6,277 nucleotides of DNA from Desulfobacterales bacterium (GTDB taxonomy: Bacteria > Desulfobacterota > Desulfobacteria > Desulfobacterales > JAUWMJ01): assembly GCA_030613225.1 (NCBI GenBank), contig JAUWMJ010000199.1, positions 1 through 6,277 on the forward strand. The letters are read 5' to 3'. The position numbers were made by a program, and so were the translations under genes. Numbering within the stretch: the stretch's first letter is position 1; the number at the start of each line of letters is the position of its first letter. The notes under the pieces were generated by a model. It had not been told where the DNA came from. It did not search any database and was given only the letters and a program-made list of their open reading frames with translations. Shown here piece by piece: positions 1-5,418 of the stretch.

Positions 1-470
1 CCTTCGATAATAATATCGATACTTAGTTGTGGATCAGGCCGGACGATTTTTGCAAAAGCTTTTTCAGTAGCGGCGTCTAAAGAAGGTATTACCACCGTTG
101 CATCTTTTATATCGTCACGTACCTCTCTATGAAAGAGCAGTGTTCCGTTTGTAAGCACTGCCACAGGGATATTAAAGGCCTGTGTTTTAATGAAATGTAT
201 CACATCCCCGATGGTAGAATTTAAAGTTGGCTCACCTGAACCTGAGAATGTTATATAGTCCGGCCTGGGATTATGAGACAGAAAATGAGAAATTTCTCTC
301 TTGACCTCTTCAAAGTGCACGTATTCTCTACGATTTAAAGTAAGATGAGTTGTTCGTCCGCATTCACAGTATATACAATTTAATGTACATGTTTTCATCG
401 GAACCAGGTCGAGTCCCAATGATATTCCCAATCGCCTTGAAGGAACCGGGCCGAATAGATGATTATACAT
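1..470 (-). CDS. Radical SAM protein, COG0731-like, N-terminal part (cut by window edge)
   Basis: The first 156 residues are present and the rest lies beyond position 1. The protein opens with FGPVPSRRLGISLG, a signature I associate with the COG0731 group of radical SAM proteins. The cluster motif C28-x3-C32-x2-C35 (TCTLNCIYC) follows and should bind the [4Fe-4S] cluster that cleaves S-adenosylmethionine. A further Cys37 sits beside it. GSGEP at residues 77-81 is the usual SAM-binding glycine strand, and VLTNGTLL at about 105-112 is the next conserved strand. The start is the ATG at 470-468, preceded by AAAAAAGGA seven bases upstream, a fair Shine-Dalgarno. No stop interrupts the frame from 470 to 3. 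The substrate cannot be told: relatives are often uncharacterised, and TYW1-like tRNA modification is only a distant relationship. No partner gene is visible; the next gene on this strand lies about 170 bases upstream, beyond an inverted repeat. Confidence 0.88.
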   Translation of the reverse strand, partial: MYNHLFGPVPSRRLGISLGLDLVPMKTCTLNCIYCECGRTTHLTLNRREYVHFEEVKREISHFLSHNPRPDYITFSGSGEPTLNSTIGDVIHFIKTQAFNIPVAVLTNGTLLFHREVRDDIKDATVVIPSLDAATEKAFAKIVRPDPQLSIDIIIE

Positions 471-556
471 AGATACGTCCTTTTTTAGTAGACATTAACG
501 GCCTGAAACTTGTCGGAGCGTAGCGTAGATCCCGTCTTAAATGAAAGGAAAGCGGG

Positions 557-639
557 GAAATTAGAAAATAGAAATTCGGGAGAACTGAAACAAGTTTACG
601 AGTTGAAGGCCAAATTTCCAATTTCTATTTTCTAATTTC
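557..639. repeat. Perfect 20-bp inverted repeat, 43-base loop
   Basis: The arms at 557-576 and 620-639 are exact reverse complements built from the A/T words GAAATTAG, AAAATAG and AAATT. The right arm runs into the TGA stop of the DoxX/MauE gene (stop at 640-638), so the repeat directly abuts the coding end. A second small hairpin, CGTTC-cgt-GAACG at 642-654, lies within the last codons. The AT-rich stem without a clear U-tract is a poor intrinsic terminator, though it could still act as a 3' end structure for the rhodanese-DoxX transcript. It more resembles a dispersed intergenic repeat. Confidence 0.75.
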
Positions 640-1177
640 AACGTTCCGTGAACGCTTGCATATTTTTTAAGCTACTACCGCTTTGCAAAATACACCATTT
701 TCTGTGCTTATTAAAAAAGAGCGACTGTAAACCTAAAATAAAATATATGACGTCCCGCACAAGCAAATGTGAAACCGAATAGCCATATCCACGTTCACCA
801 AATGAAAAACACCCGCAGTCGAAGTTATAACCCCTTATCAAATTAATAGACAGAGCGACAATAAAGATAAAGAGCATTGACTCCAAAATAAGCAGGGCGG
901 ATCGCGGGTATATTCCGAGAATCAGGGAGATACCGGATAAAAGTTCCAGGTAGGGTAAAATAATGGCGGTCAGATTTATTATAAATTCAGGGAAAAGATA
1001 ATACCCGTAAATTATTTTTGCAAAATGGGCAGGCTCAACGATTTTATGATAGCTGGCATATATAAATGTAATGCCAAACAGCCACCGAATAAACAATTCT
1101 ATCCGGTTGCTGAGAAATAGTTTTTTTAAATTATTGTTCAACAGGATAGCCCTCTCTTTCCCATTGTTGGTAGCCAT
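638..1177 (-). CDS. DoxX/MauE-like four-helix membrane protein with CxC motif
   Basis: An integral inner-membrane protein of up to 179 residues. Four hydrophobic segments lie at about 27-44, 64-88, 94-114 and 135-155. The stretch FIYASYHKIVEPAHFAKIIYGY after the first helix is typical of the DoxX/MauE superfamily. Between helices 3 and 4 is FDCGCF (Cys121, Cys123), the paired-cysteine site that MauE-like members carry and that suggests thiol redox or sulfur handling. The start is uncertain. The ATG at 1177 has no Shine-Dalgarno and lies 47 bases inside the upstream rhodanese gene. A TTG at 1141 has AGAGGG about nine bases upstream, overlaps the rhodanese by only 11 bases, and gives a shorter N-terminus that fits the family better. 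Either way the overlap implies translational coupling. DoxD/DoxA of thiosulfate:quinone oxidoreductase and MauE are the known relatives; the exact function here is not established. Confidence 0.82.
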   Translation of the reverse strand: MATNNGKERAILLNNNLKKLFLSNRIELFIRWLFGITFIYASYHKIVEPAHFAKIIYGYYLFPEFIINLTAIILPYLELLSGISLILGIYPRSALLILESMLFIFIVALSINLIRGYNFDCGCFSFGERGYGYSVSHLLVRDVIYFILGLQSLFFNKHRKWCILQSGSSLKNMQAFTER

Positions 1178-1628
1178 CTATAAAAACTTTTACATTTGCA
1201 TATCCCTCGCCAATAAGATATTGAGCCAGTTCATGGCTGTCATTACACTCTCTTCCTGAGCAGTAGGTAATGACAGGTGTAGTGAAGAGATATTGTGCTT
1301 TAAAATGATCTATAAATTCAATAAACTGACCTGCTGGAATCGATACAGCATTTACAATATGACCATCGATAAAGGCTTCATAACTTCGTGCATCTACAAA
1401 AACAGCTTTTCCTGTGTCATAAATTTCTTTAGCTGTATTTGAATCTTTGATTTCAAAAATGCCGGTAACAGGATCGTTTTTTTGTCTGGCAGTAATAACT
1501 CCCTGTGATGTATCCCACTGGCCAAACATGGCAATGCCAGCAGGAGAGAAATGATTTACAGTAAATGCAATAATAAGGGCAAAGCCAAGAAGAATTAAAA
1601 GTTCTTTTACAATATCTTTAAAGGGCAT
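1131..1628 (-). CDS. Membrane-anchored periplasmic rhodanese (sulfurtransferase)
   Basis: 165 residues. An N-terminal hydrophobic helix at about 8-26 (LLILLGFALIIAFTV) has no obvious cleavage site, so it probably anchors the protein with its domain outside the cytoplasm. A single rhodanese domain follows at about 60-163. It has VFVDARSYEAFIDGHIVNAVSIP, the typical DxR...GHI.gAv.iP core, and the six-residue active-site loop CSGREC at 123-128. Cys123 is the expected persulfide-carrying residue. The domain ends with the usual W...GYPVE. The linker at about 27-60 is unassigned. The frame is closed by a TAG upstream and the only ATG is at 1628, although no good Shine-Dalgarno precedes it. A strong promoter lies about 50 bases upstream. 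The downstream DoxX/MauE gene overlaps its 3' end, so the two are probably co-expressed and may act together on sulfane sulfur or disulfides. The partnership is inference. Confidence 0.88.
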   Translation of the reverse strand: MPFKDIVKELLILLGFALIIAFTVNHFSPAGIAMFGQWDTSQGVITARQKNDPVTGIFEIKDSNTAKEIYDTGKAVFVDARSYEAFIDGHIVNAVSIPAGQFIEFIDHFKAQYLFTTPVITYCSGRECNDSHELAQYLIGEGYANVKVFIDGYQQWEREGYPVEQ

Positions 1629-1678
1629 AGGAATATATTCTTGATTCTGTGGAGTTGACTCCTAAATAGTGTCTATGC

Positions 1679-1707
1679 CTTATCCACCAATAATAATAAA
1701 TTGTCAA
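1679..1707 (-). promoter_or_regulatory. Sigma-70-type promoter for the rhodanese-DoxX/MauE unit
   Basis: Read on the minus strand, a consensus -35 TTGACA (1707-1702) is followed after exactly 17 bases by the -10 GATAAG (1684-1679, four of six matches). Transcription would start near 1672 and give a leader of about 44 bases before the ATG at 1628. The leader contains a small palindrome, GGAGTTGACTCC on the plus strand at 1651-1662. It could pair an AGGAG that is otherwise too far from the start to serve as ribosome binding site. This is a pattern match only. Confidence 0.55.
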
Positions 1708-1765
1708 TATGACATGCATTTTGCAGTTCACAATATTACAATACTTTGATATGAGTAAGTATTCC

Positions 1766-1821
1766 GGTTCACAGTTCCAGGGTTCACGAGTTTATCAACC
1801 TTGAACCCTGAACTATGAACC
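1766..1821. repeat. Long stem-loop of 'GAACC' words upstream of the MBL gene
   Basis: The arm at 1766-1786 (GGTTCACAGTTCCAGGGTTCA in sense) pairs with 1802-1821 over about 20 positions, with one bulged base and one mismatch and a 15-base loop. Both arms consist of variations on GGTTCA and GTTC. The structure ends 23 bases before the ATG of the MBL-fold gene. If transcribed, it would sit just upstream of that gene's ribosome binding region. There is no T-tract after it on the plus strand, so it is not a terminator in that direction. It is more likely a dispersed palindromic repeat. Confidence 0.75.
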
Positions 1822-1844
1822 TTACAACCTGAGTGGTTACAAAT

Positions 1845-2774
1845 ATGATCATTAACAAAACAGGTCAAATAATTGAAGATTTTTACTCTATAGGACATCC
1901 GGCAATCCCGGTCTTTCTTATGGACGGGGCTCGTCCTCTAATTTTTGATGCAGGATGTGCTTTTTTAGGTGAAGTATATGCCAGAGAGATTATAAAAATA
2001 CTTGGTGACAGACAAGTAGAATATCTTTTTTTAACACATGCACATTTTGACCACTGTGGTTCTGTTTCCATCCTTAAAAAACATTTTCCGTTAATGAAAG
2101 TCATTACATCTAAAAAAGCAAAAAATATCCTTGGTCGTCCAAATGCAATTAAATTAATAAAGGCATTGAATCAGGCATCAGAGGAAATAGCCGGGGATAT
2201 CAAAATAGACTTTGCTTCGTCCGGTGAATTTAAACCATTTGAGATAGATAAAACAGTTAAGGATGACGATATACTTAATATTTCAAATGGATTGAATATC
2301 CGGGTTATAGAGACACCGGGTCATACTTCAGACTGCCTTAGTTATTATATTCAGGAAAAAAAGATTTTAATATCATCAGAAGCCGCAGGGCAGCCTGATC
2401 TAACCGGATATATCGTTTCAGACTACCTTTATGATTATGACCAGTATTTCAGCTCGATGAAAAGGCTTAGTTTGCTTGATATCGAGATATTGTGTCCCGG
2501 TCATCTTTTTGTATATACAGGCGATGATGCCAAAAAATACCTCAGAGAATCGATGCAGGAGTGTGAAAGGTTTCGAAAACTGGTAGAACTTTGCCTTGAT
2601 GAAGAAAACGGAGATCTTGATCGGGTAAGGATTCGGATTAAAAAAATCGAATACGACAGTAACGACGGACCCAAGCAGCCCGAGCCTGCCTATTTACTTA
2701 ATCTGGAGGCTCGAATAAAAGCGGTTGCAAAAAAAATGAACAAACCTTGCAACAAGAAAGAGTCTGTTTTATAA
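1845..2774 (+). CDS. MBL-fold metallohydrolase
   Basis: 309 residues if started at the ATG at 1845, where GAGTGG lies eight bases upstream. A GTG at 1833 in frame would add four residues but has no ribosome binding site. Numbered from 1845, the metal ligands are clear: T-H65-A-H67-F-D69-H70-C-G (the HxHxDH motif), H160 in ETPGHTSDCLSYY, and H220 in CPGHLF. The position usually held by a bridging Asp appears as Glu179 in ISSEAAG. A helical C-terminal region of about 80 residues (DDAKKYLRES onwards) resembles the C-terminal extension found in many stand-alone MBL hydrolases. There is no signal peptide, so it is cytoplasmic. The fold covers thioesterases, glyoxalase II-like enzymes and others, and the substrate is not deducible. 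It is divergent from the rhodanese unit and appears monocistronic. Confidence 0.88.
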   Translation: MIINKTGQIIEDFYSIGHPAIPVFLMDGARPLIFDAGCAFLGEVYAREIIKILGDRQVEYLFLTHAHFDHCGSVSILKKHFPLMKVITSKKAKNILGRPNAIKLIKALNQASEEIAGDIKIDFASSGEFKPFEIDKTVKDDDILNISNGLNIRVIETPGHTSDCLSYYIQEKKILISSEAAGQPDLTGYIVSDYLYDYDQYFSSMKRLSLLDIEILCPGHLFVYTGDDAKKYLRESMQECERFRKLVELCLDEENGDLDRVRIRIKKIEYDSNDGPKQPEPAYLLNLEARIKAVAKKMNKPCNKKESVL

Positions 2775-2889
2775 CAGGTCTCAAAATAATGTTTCGTTTG
2801 ACAAAACGGCTTATATACTATTTTAAAAGTTTTTTCTGCCGGTTTGAAATAAATTGGCCGCAGACGAACACAGACATAAAAAACACCAG

Positions 2890-2901
2890 TGAAATATTTC
2901 A
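2890..2901. repeat. 12-bp perfect palindrome
   Basis: TGAAATATTTCA is a perfect self-complementary 12-mer. It is framed by CAGTG and CACTG a few bases further out, giving a nested imperfect stem. It could be a regulator site or part of the repeat mosaic; nothing in the sequence decides between them. Confidence 0.4.
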
Positions 2902-2919
2902 TATTGCACTGAACAAAAT

Positions 2920-2947
2920 TTTCCCAGGCCGACTATGGCCAGGGAAA
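2920..2947. repeat. Hairpin TTTCCCAGGCC / GGCCAGGGAAA
   Basis: The arms at 2920-2930 and 2937-2947 match at 10 of 11 positions with a six-base loop. The left TTTCCCAG can also pair with CTGGGAAA at 3063-3070, so the block can fold locally or close a larger loop around the G+C-rich part of the mosaic. No T-tract follows on either strand at the usual place, so I do not call it a terminator. Confidence 0.55.
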
Positions 2948-3066
2948 AACTGTATGCCCTACGGGCAGAAAAAACTTCGCGAAGCGATGCAAATTTCGTT
3001 CGGACAAGGCCTGCCGCGGCGTAGCCTTGGCGAAGACGGGTCGTCCGGGCGAAAAATTCCTGCTGG

Positions 3067-3086
3067 GAAATGCACCCAAGCATTTC
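3067..3086. repeat. Hairpin GAAATGC / GCATTTC
   Basis: A perfect seven-base-pair stem (3067-3073 with 3080-3086) and a six-base loop ACCCAA. It sits at the right end of the G+C-rich block, next to CTGGGAAA, which mirrors the left hairpin. No poly-T follows. Confidence 0.5.
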
Positions 3087-3238
3087 ACAGTCTGTCCGTG
3101 TGGGTCGGTGTGGGCTTGCCGGGTCGAAGCCTCGTGCGAAGCCTGGTCAGTGGCTAATTTCTATGTGGTCTCCGTGTGCGGTAAAAGAATAGATTAGAAA
3201 CGGAATGGAATTTAGTTAATCACTATAAAAGTAAATTG

Positions 3239-4159
3239 ATGAAAATAAAACCTGATTTAAAAACAGACATTGGAGGGATAGAGCTTAGAAATCCCGTAAT
3301 GACGGCATCCGGTACATTCGGGTATGCCGTGGAGTTCGAAGAGCTTGTTGATTTAAACCGGCTGGGTGGCATTATTGTAAAGGGGTTGTCACTTGAACCT
3401 TCAATGGGGAACAAACCACCCAGAATTGTTGAAACCGCCTGCGGAATGCTAAATGCCATCGGCCTTGAAAATGTGGGGATTGAAACATTTGTAAAAGAAA
3501 AACTGCCCTTTTTAAAAAAGCTCTCAACACCTGTCTTTACAAATATTTACGGAAAAAGCATCAGCGACTATGCACTCCTTTCAGCACGCATAGATGAATT
3601 AAATGAAATTGCCGGTATTGAGGTCAATATTTCGTGTCCCAATGTAAAGGCCGGGGGGCTTGCTTTTGGCGTGGTTCCGGAAACTGCGGCAGAGGTTGTC
3701 AGGGCTGTCAGGAAAACAACTTCCAAACCACTTATCGTCAAGCTTTCTCCCAATGTGACGGATATAACCCAAATAGCCAGAGCTGTTGAAGGCGCGGGTG
3801 CGGATTCTCTGTCACTGGTAAACACCATTACAGGCATGTCGATCGACATTGAGACCAGGCGGTCAAAACTTGCAAACATAACAGGCGGGCTGTCCGGCCC
3901 GGCAATTAAACCTGTTGCATTGCGCATGGTATGGCAGGTGGCTCAGAGCGTAAATATTCCTGTGATTGGAGTTGGTGGAATCATGTGTGCCGAAGATGCG
4001 CTTGAGTTCTTGATAGCAGGCGCTGCCGCCGTACAAGTCGGCACAGCTAATTTTGTAAATCCAAATGCGACAATTGATATAATAGAAGGCGTAGAAGCAT
4101 TTCTCAGGGAAAAGAAAATATCTTCTATAAGGGATATTATCGGGACACTTCAAATTTAG
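3239..4159 (+). CDS. pyrD: Dihydroorotate dehydrogenase B, catalytic subunit (class 1B)
   Basis: 306 residues, the usual length of the class 1 FMN enzyme that oxidises dihydroorotate to orotate in pyrimidine synthesis. ELRNPVMTASGTFGY (15-29) is the family's N-terminal FMN-binding signature, followed by GIIVKGLSLEP (44-54) with Lys48 and NxYG near 102-105. NISCPNV places the catalytic base at Cys133; membrane-type class 2 enzymes use Ser instead. Near the C-terminus are the FMN phosphate loops GVGGIM (244-249) and GAAAVQVGTANF (261-272). The ATG at 3239 is taken; a TTG directly before it in frame is an unlikely start. The upstream sequence has only a weak AAAAG-type ribosome site. Class 1B enzymes normally pair with the Fe-S/FAD subunit PyrK to reduce NAD+. 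No pyrK or other pyr gene flanks it here, so the partner would have to be encoded elsewhere. Confidence 0.96.
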   Translation: MKIKPDLKTDIGGIELRNPVMTASGTFGYAVEFEELVDLNRLGGIIVKGLSLEPSMGNKPPRIVETACGMLNAIGLENVGIETFVKEKLPFLKKLSTPVFTNIYGKSISDYALLSARIDELNEIAGIEVNISCPNVKAGGLAFGVVPETAAEVVRAVRKTTSKPLIVKLSPNVTDITQIARAVEGAGADSLSLVNTITGMSIDIETRRSKLANITGGLSGPAIKPVALRMVWQVAQSVNIPVIGVGGIMCAEDALEFLIAGAAAVQVGTANFVNPNATIDIIEGVEAFLREKKISSIRDIIGTLQI

Positions 4160-4179
4160 GCATTTAGCAACATCCTATA

Positions 4180-4226
4180 GACAATTTGTTATCGATATTT
4201 ACCAAATTGGAATATAAATAATTGTC
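4180..4226. repeat. Nested AT-rich inverted repeat after pyrD
   Basis: GACAATT at 4180-4186 pairs with AATTGTC at 4220-4226. Inside it, CAATTTG (4182-4188) pairs with CAAATTG (4203-4209) as an alternative shorter stem. These two pairings compete because they share bases. It lies 21 bases after the pyrD stop. The A/T-only stem makes it a weak terminator at best. Confidence 0.45.
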
Positions 4227-4240
4227 GATTGATGGAAGTC

Positions 4241-4268
4241 GCCCCGTTGATAGAGGGGTCTATTTTAT
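4241..4268 (+). terminator. Possible weak terminator after pyrD
   Basis: GCCCC (4241-4245) can pair with GGGGT (4255-4259) through four G-C pairs and one G-U pair around a nine-base loop, followed by CTATTTTAT. The stem is short and the T-run is interrupted, so this is a tentative call. It is the only G+C stem with following Ts between pyrD and the next gene. Confidence 0.3.
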
Positions 4269-4289
4269 AAAAAACATTTACATCATTCA

Positions 4290-4322
4290 AATATTCAATT
4301 TTCAATAATCAATATTCAATTT
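4290..4322. repeat. 12-bp direct repeat, 21-base period
   Basis: AATATTCAATTT occurs exactly at 4290-4301 and 4311-4322, with TTCAATAATC between. The whole stretch is made of TTCAAT/AATCAAT words. It ends about 20 bases before the Shine-Dalgarno of the downstream YtfJ-like gene, so it lies where that gene's promoter or leader should be. It resembles one arm of the palindromic repeats elsewhere in this window, but its partner arm is absent. Confidence 0.65.
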
Positions 4323-4353
4323 ACTTCCGGTTTATCCGGGTTAGGGGGATTAA

Positions 4354-4884
4354 ATGAAAAAGATAATTTTAATGTTGGTTGCGTCAATATTTTTACTCGG
4401 TACACAAGCATTGGCAGGGGAACTTGAAGTCGGGACGAAGGCTTCTGACTGGTCGTTTAAGGACAGCAATAAGAAAGAGTTCACCATGGAGTCATGGGCA
4501 GGAAAGGTCCTTATGATAAACTATGTAGATCCGGACGAGTCGGATTTGAATGAGCATTTTAACGATGCCATGAAAAAGGCAAAAGACGACGGGCGACTTA
4601 ATAATGCAAATTACAAGGGGATAGGGATTGCAGATTGCGCTGCAACGTGGAAGCCTAACTTTGCCATCCGGGCAATTGCCGGGAGAAAGGCAAAAAAGTT
4701 CAAAACTGTTATACTTTTCGATTACAAAGCCACATTACGCGATTCATGGGGGCTTAAAAAGGATACCTCCAATATAATTATCCTGGATAAAAACAGGGTA
4801 TGCCAGGCTATCGTGAGGGGAAGGGTTCCTGATGATCAGGTGGAGACTCTTGTGCAGCTTGTTGAAGATTTGCAGAGTAAGTAA
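4354..4884 (+). CDS. Exported thioredoxin-fold protein, YtfJ-like
   Basis: 176 residues. The N-terminus is a classic Sec signal: MKK, a hydrophobic core (IILMLVASIFLLG) and the cleavage site ALA at 19-21, so the mature protein of about 155 residues is periplasmic. The mature part reads like a thioredoxin fold: ASDWSFKDSNKKEF (30-43), WAGKVLMINYVDP (48-60), then a helix, KTVILFDYKATLRDSWGL (117-134), and IIILDKNRVCQAIVRGRV (141-158), the last two resembling the YtfJ family. At the place where a CxxC would follow the first strand there is DPDESD, so no thiol-disulfide site exists; Cys95 and Cys150 are isolated. An excellent ribosome site, AGGGGG at 4343-4348, lies five bases before the ATG. YtfJ proteins have no firmly established function. 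The gene stands alone, flanked by repeats on both sides. Confidence 0.8.
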   Translation: MKKIILMLVASIFLLGTQALAGELEVGTKASDWSFKDSNKKEFTMESWAGKVLMINYVDPDESDLNEHFNDAMKKAKDDGRLNNANYKGIGIADCAATWKPNFAIRAIAGRKAKKFKTVILFDYKATLRDSWGLKKDTSNIIILDKNRVCQAIVRGRVPDDQVETLVQLVEDLQSK

Positions 4885-4992
4885 AGAGCATCCAAGTCTA
4901 AAGGAATCGGCTTGAATTTGTTGACACAGCCGCCAGGCTAAGAAGTTTGTCGGGTTTTTAGCGCTCAGCCGGATGTCTGATCAGTTCTAATA
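4885..4992. other. Spacer after the YtfJ-like gene
   Basis: No gene. It contains a very small AGCC-gcca-GGCT hairpin near 4927-4938, followed further on by GGGTTTTT, and an AGCGCT palindrome near 4960. The distance between stem and T-run is too long for a standard intrinsic terminator, so how the upstream transcript ends is not clear. Confidence 0.35.
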
Positions 4993-5162
4993 GAACCGCA
5001 GAATATCGAACAAGGAATATCGAATATCGAAGTGTTGAATCGCTTTGCTCTGTCTTTTTATAGTATTGAAAACAAAAAAATCCAAACCCGTTTTCTCAAT
5101 AATCTGAGAAGAGCCATATTCACTTCGAAATTCTGCGGTTCCCTGTTCGATATTCGATATTC
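4993..5162. repeat. Inverted repeat with permuted 'ATTCGATATTC' modules
   Basis: Three exact complementary pairs link two 42-base blocks, 4993-5034 and 5121-5162. GAACCGCAGAAT (4993-5004) pairs with ATTCTGCGGTTC (5130-5141). The 17-mer at 5015-5031 pairs with 5146-5162. TCGAAGTG (5027-5034) pairs with CACTTCGA (5121-5128). The pairs are not collinear: the same words occur in both blocks in a different order, as if one block were rearranged. The 86-base centre holds a further hairpin, TTCTCA/TGAGAA, at 5093-5110. A 63-codon open frame over this region translates the repeat (FDIRYSIWNI) and is not a gene. Confidence 0.8.
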
Positions 5163-5202
5163 TATTTGGAACATTATTTTAAGAGGCTACAAGGAATCGT
5201 CT

Positions 5203-5414
5203 TTAGGGCTCGGTAAAAAATAAATTGGTATTTTTGGCGCTCAGATTTAGGTCGGATTTGGTCGATCCGATTGAGTGAAGCCACAGGAATAGCGAGCTAT
5301 TTCGAGGACTTCGCGATTGAGGAACGGCCAAATCCGGCCTGTAGCTGGGATGTGCCGCGAAGCAAATGCTCTTGGGGTGCATAAAATGCCAAGTTATTTT
5401 TTTCCGAGCCCTAA
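5203..5414. mobile_element. MITE-like palindromic element with 32-bp terminal inverted repeats
   Basis: The ends 5203-5234 and 5383-5414 are inverted copies matching at 29 of 32 positions, starting TTAGGGCTCGG. Deeper in, 5249-5263 pairs with 5326-5340 at 13 of 15 positions, and both mismatches would still form G-U pairs in RNA. Near the centre AATAGC-GA-GCTATT forms a small palindrome. The whole 212 bases can therefore fold into one long interrupted hairpin. If the ends are taken as GGGCTCGG/CCGAGCCC, each is flanked by TA (5204-5205 and 5412-5413), the target duplication left by IS630/Tc1-mariner transposases. It has no coding capacity of its own. The non-autonomous transposon reading is inference; a structured dispersed repeat without mobility is the alternative. 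Confidence 0.6.
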
Positions 5415-5418
5415 GTTT

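Larger units (their letters stand above)
2775..3238. other. Gene-free mosaic repeat region between the MBL gene and pyrD
   Basis: About 460 bases with no gene I accept. The start (2775-2850) is AT-rich with a weak CGTTT/AAACG hairpin near 2791-2806 that might help end the MBL transcript. From about 2860 to 3170 the composition turns markedly more G+C-rich and modular: CAGACGAACACAGAC near 2864, hairpins at 2920-2947 and 3067-3086, a CTTCGCGAAG palindrome at 2975-2984, CCGCGG near 3013, and CGAAGCCT twice 12 bases apart near 3125-3144. GTGTGGGTCGGTGTGG near 3099 partly mirrors the CAGACGAACACAGAC block. A 136-codon open frame spans it, but its product is arginine/glycine-rich repeat translation with no domain. 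The pyrD promoter must lie here or within the repeats; I see no convincing one. Confidence 0.6.

Noticed and set aside
1071..1259. 62-codon plus-strand frame over the rhodanese/DoxX overlap
   Set aside because: It is antisense to two well-supported genes and has no ribosome site.
2747..3157. 136-codon plus-strand open frame
   Set aside because: It overlaps the end of the MBL gene and then translates the G+C-rich repeat mosaic into arginine/glycine-rich text with no domain and no ribosome site.
3568..3927. 119-codon antisense frame inside pyrD
   Set aside because: It is a shadow of pyrD, whose own frame is fully explained by family motifs.
5032..5223. 63-codon plus-strand open frame
   Set aside because: It reads through the inverted repeat (FDIRYSIWNI is translated repeat) and ends in the palindromic element.
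5249..5280. tRNA-like GGTCGATCC stretch
   Set aside because: No cloverleaf with acceptor and anticodon stems can be formed around it; it belongs to the palindromic element.
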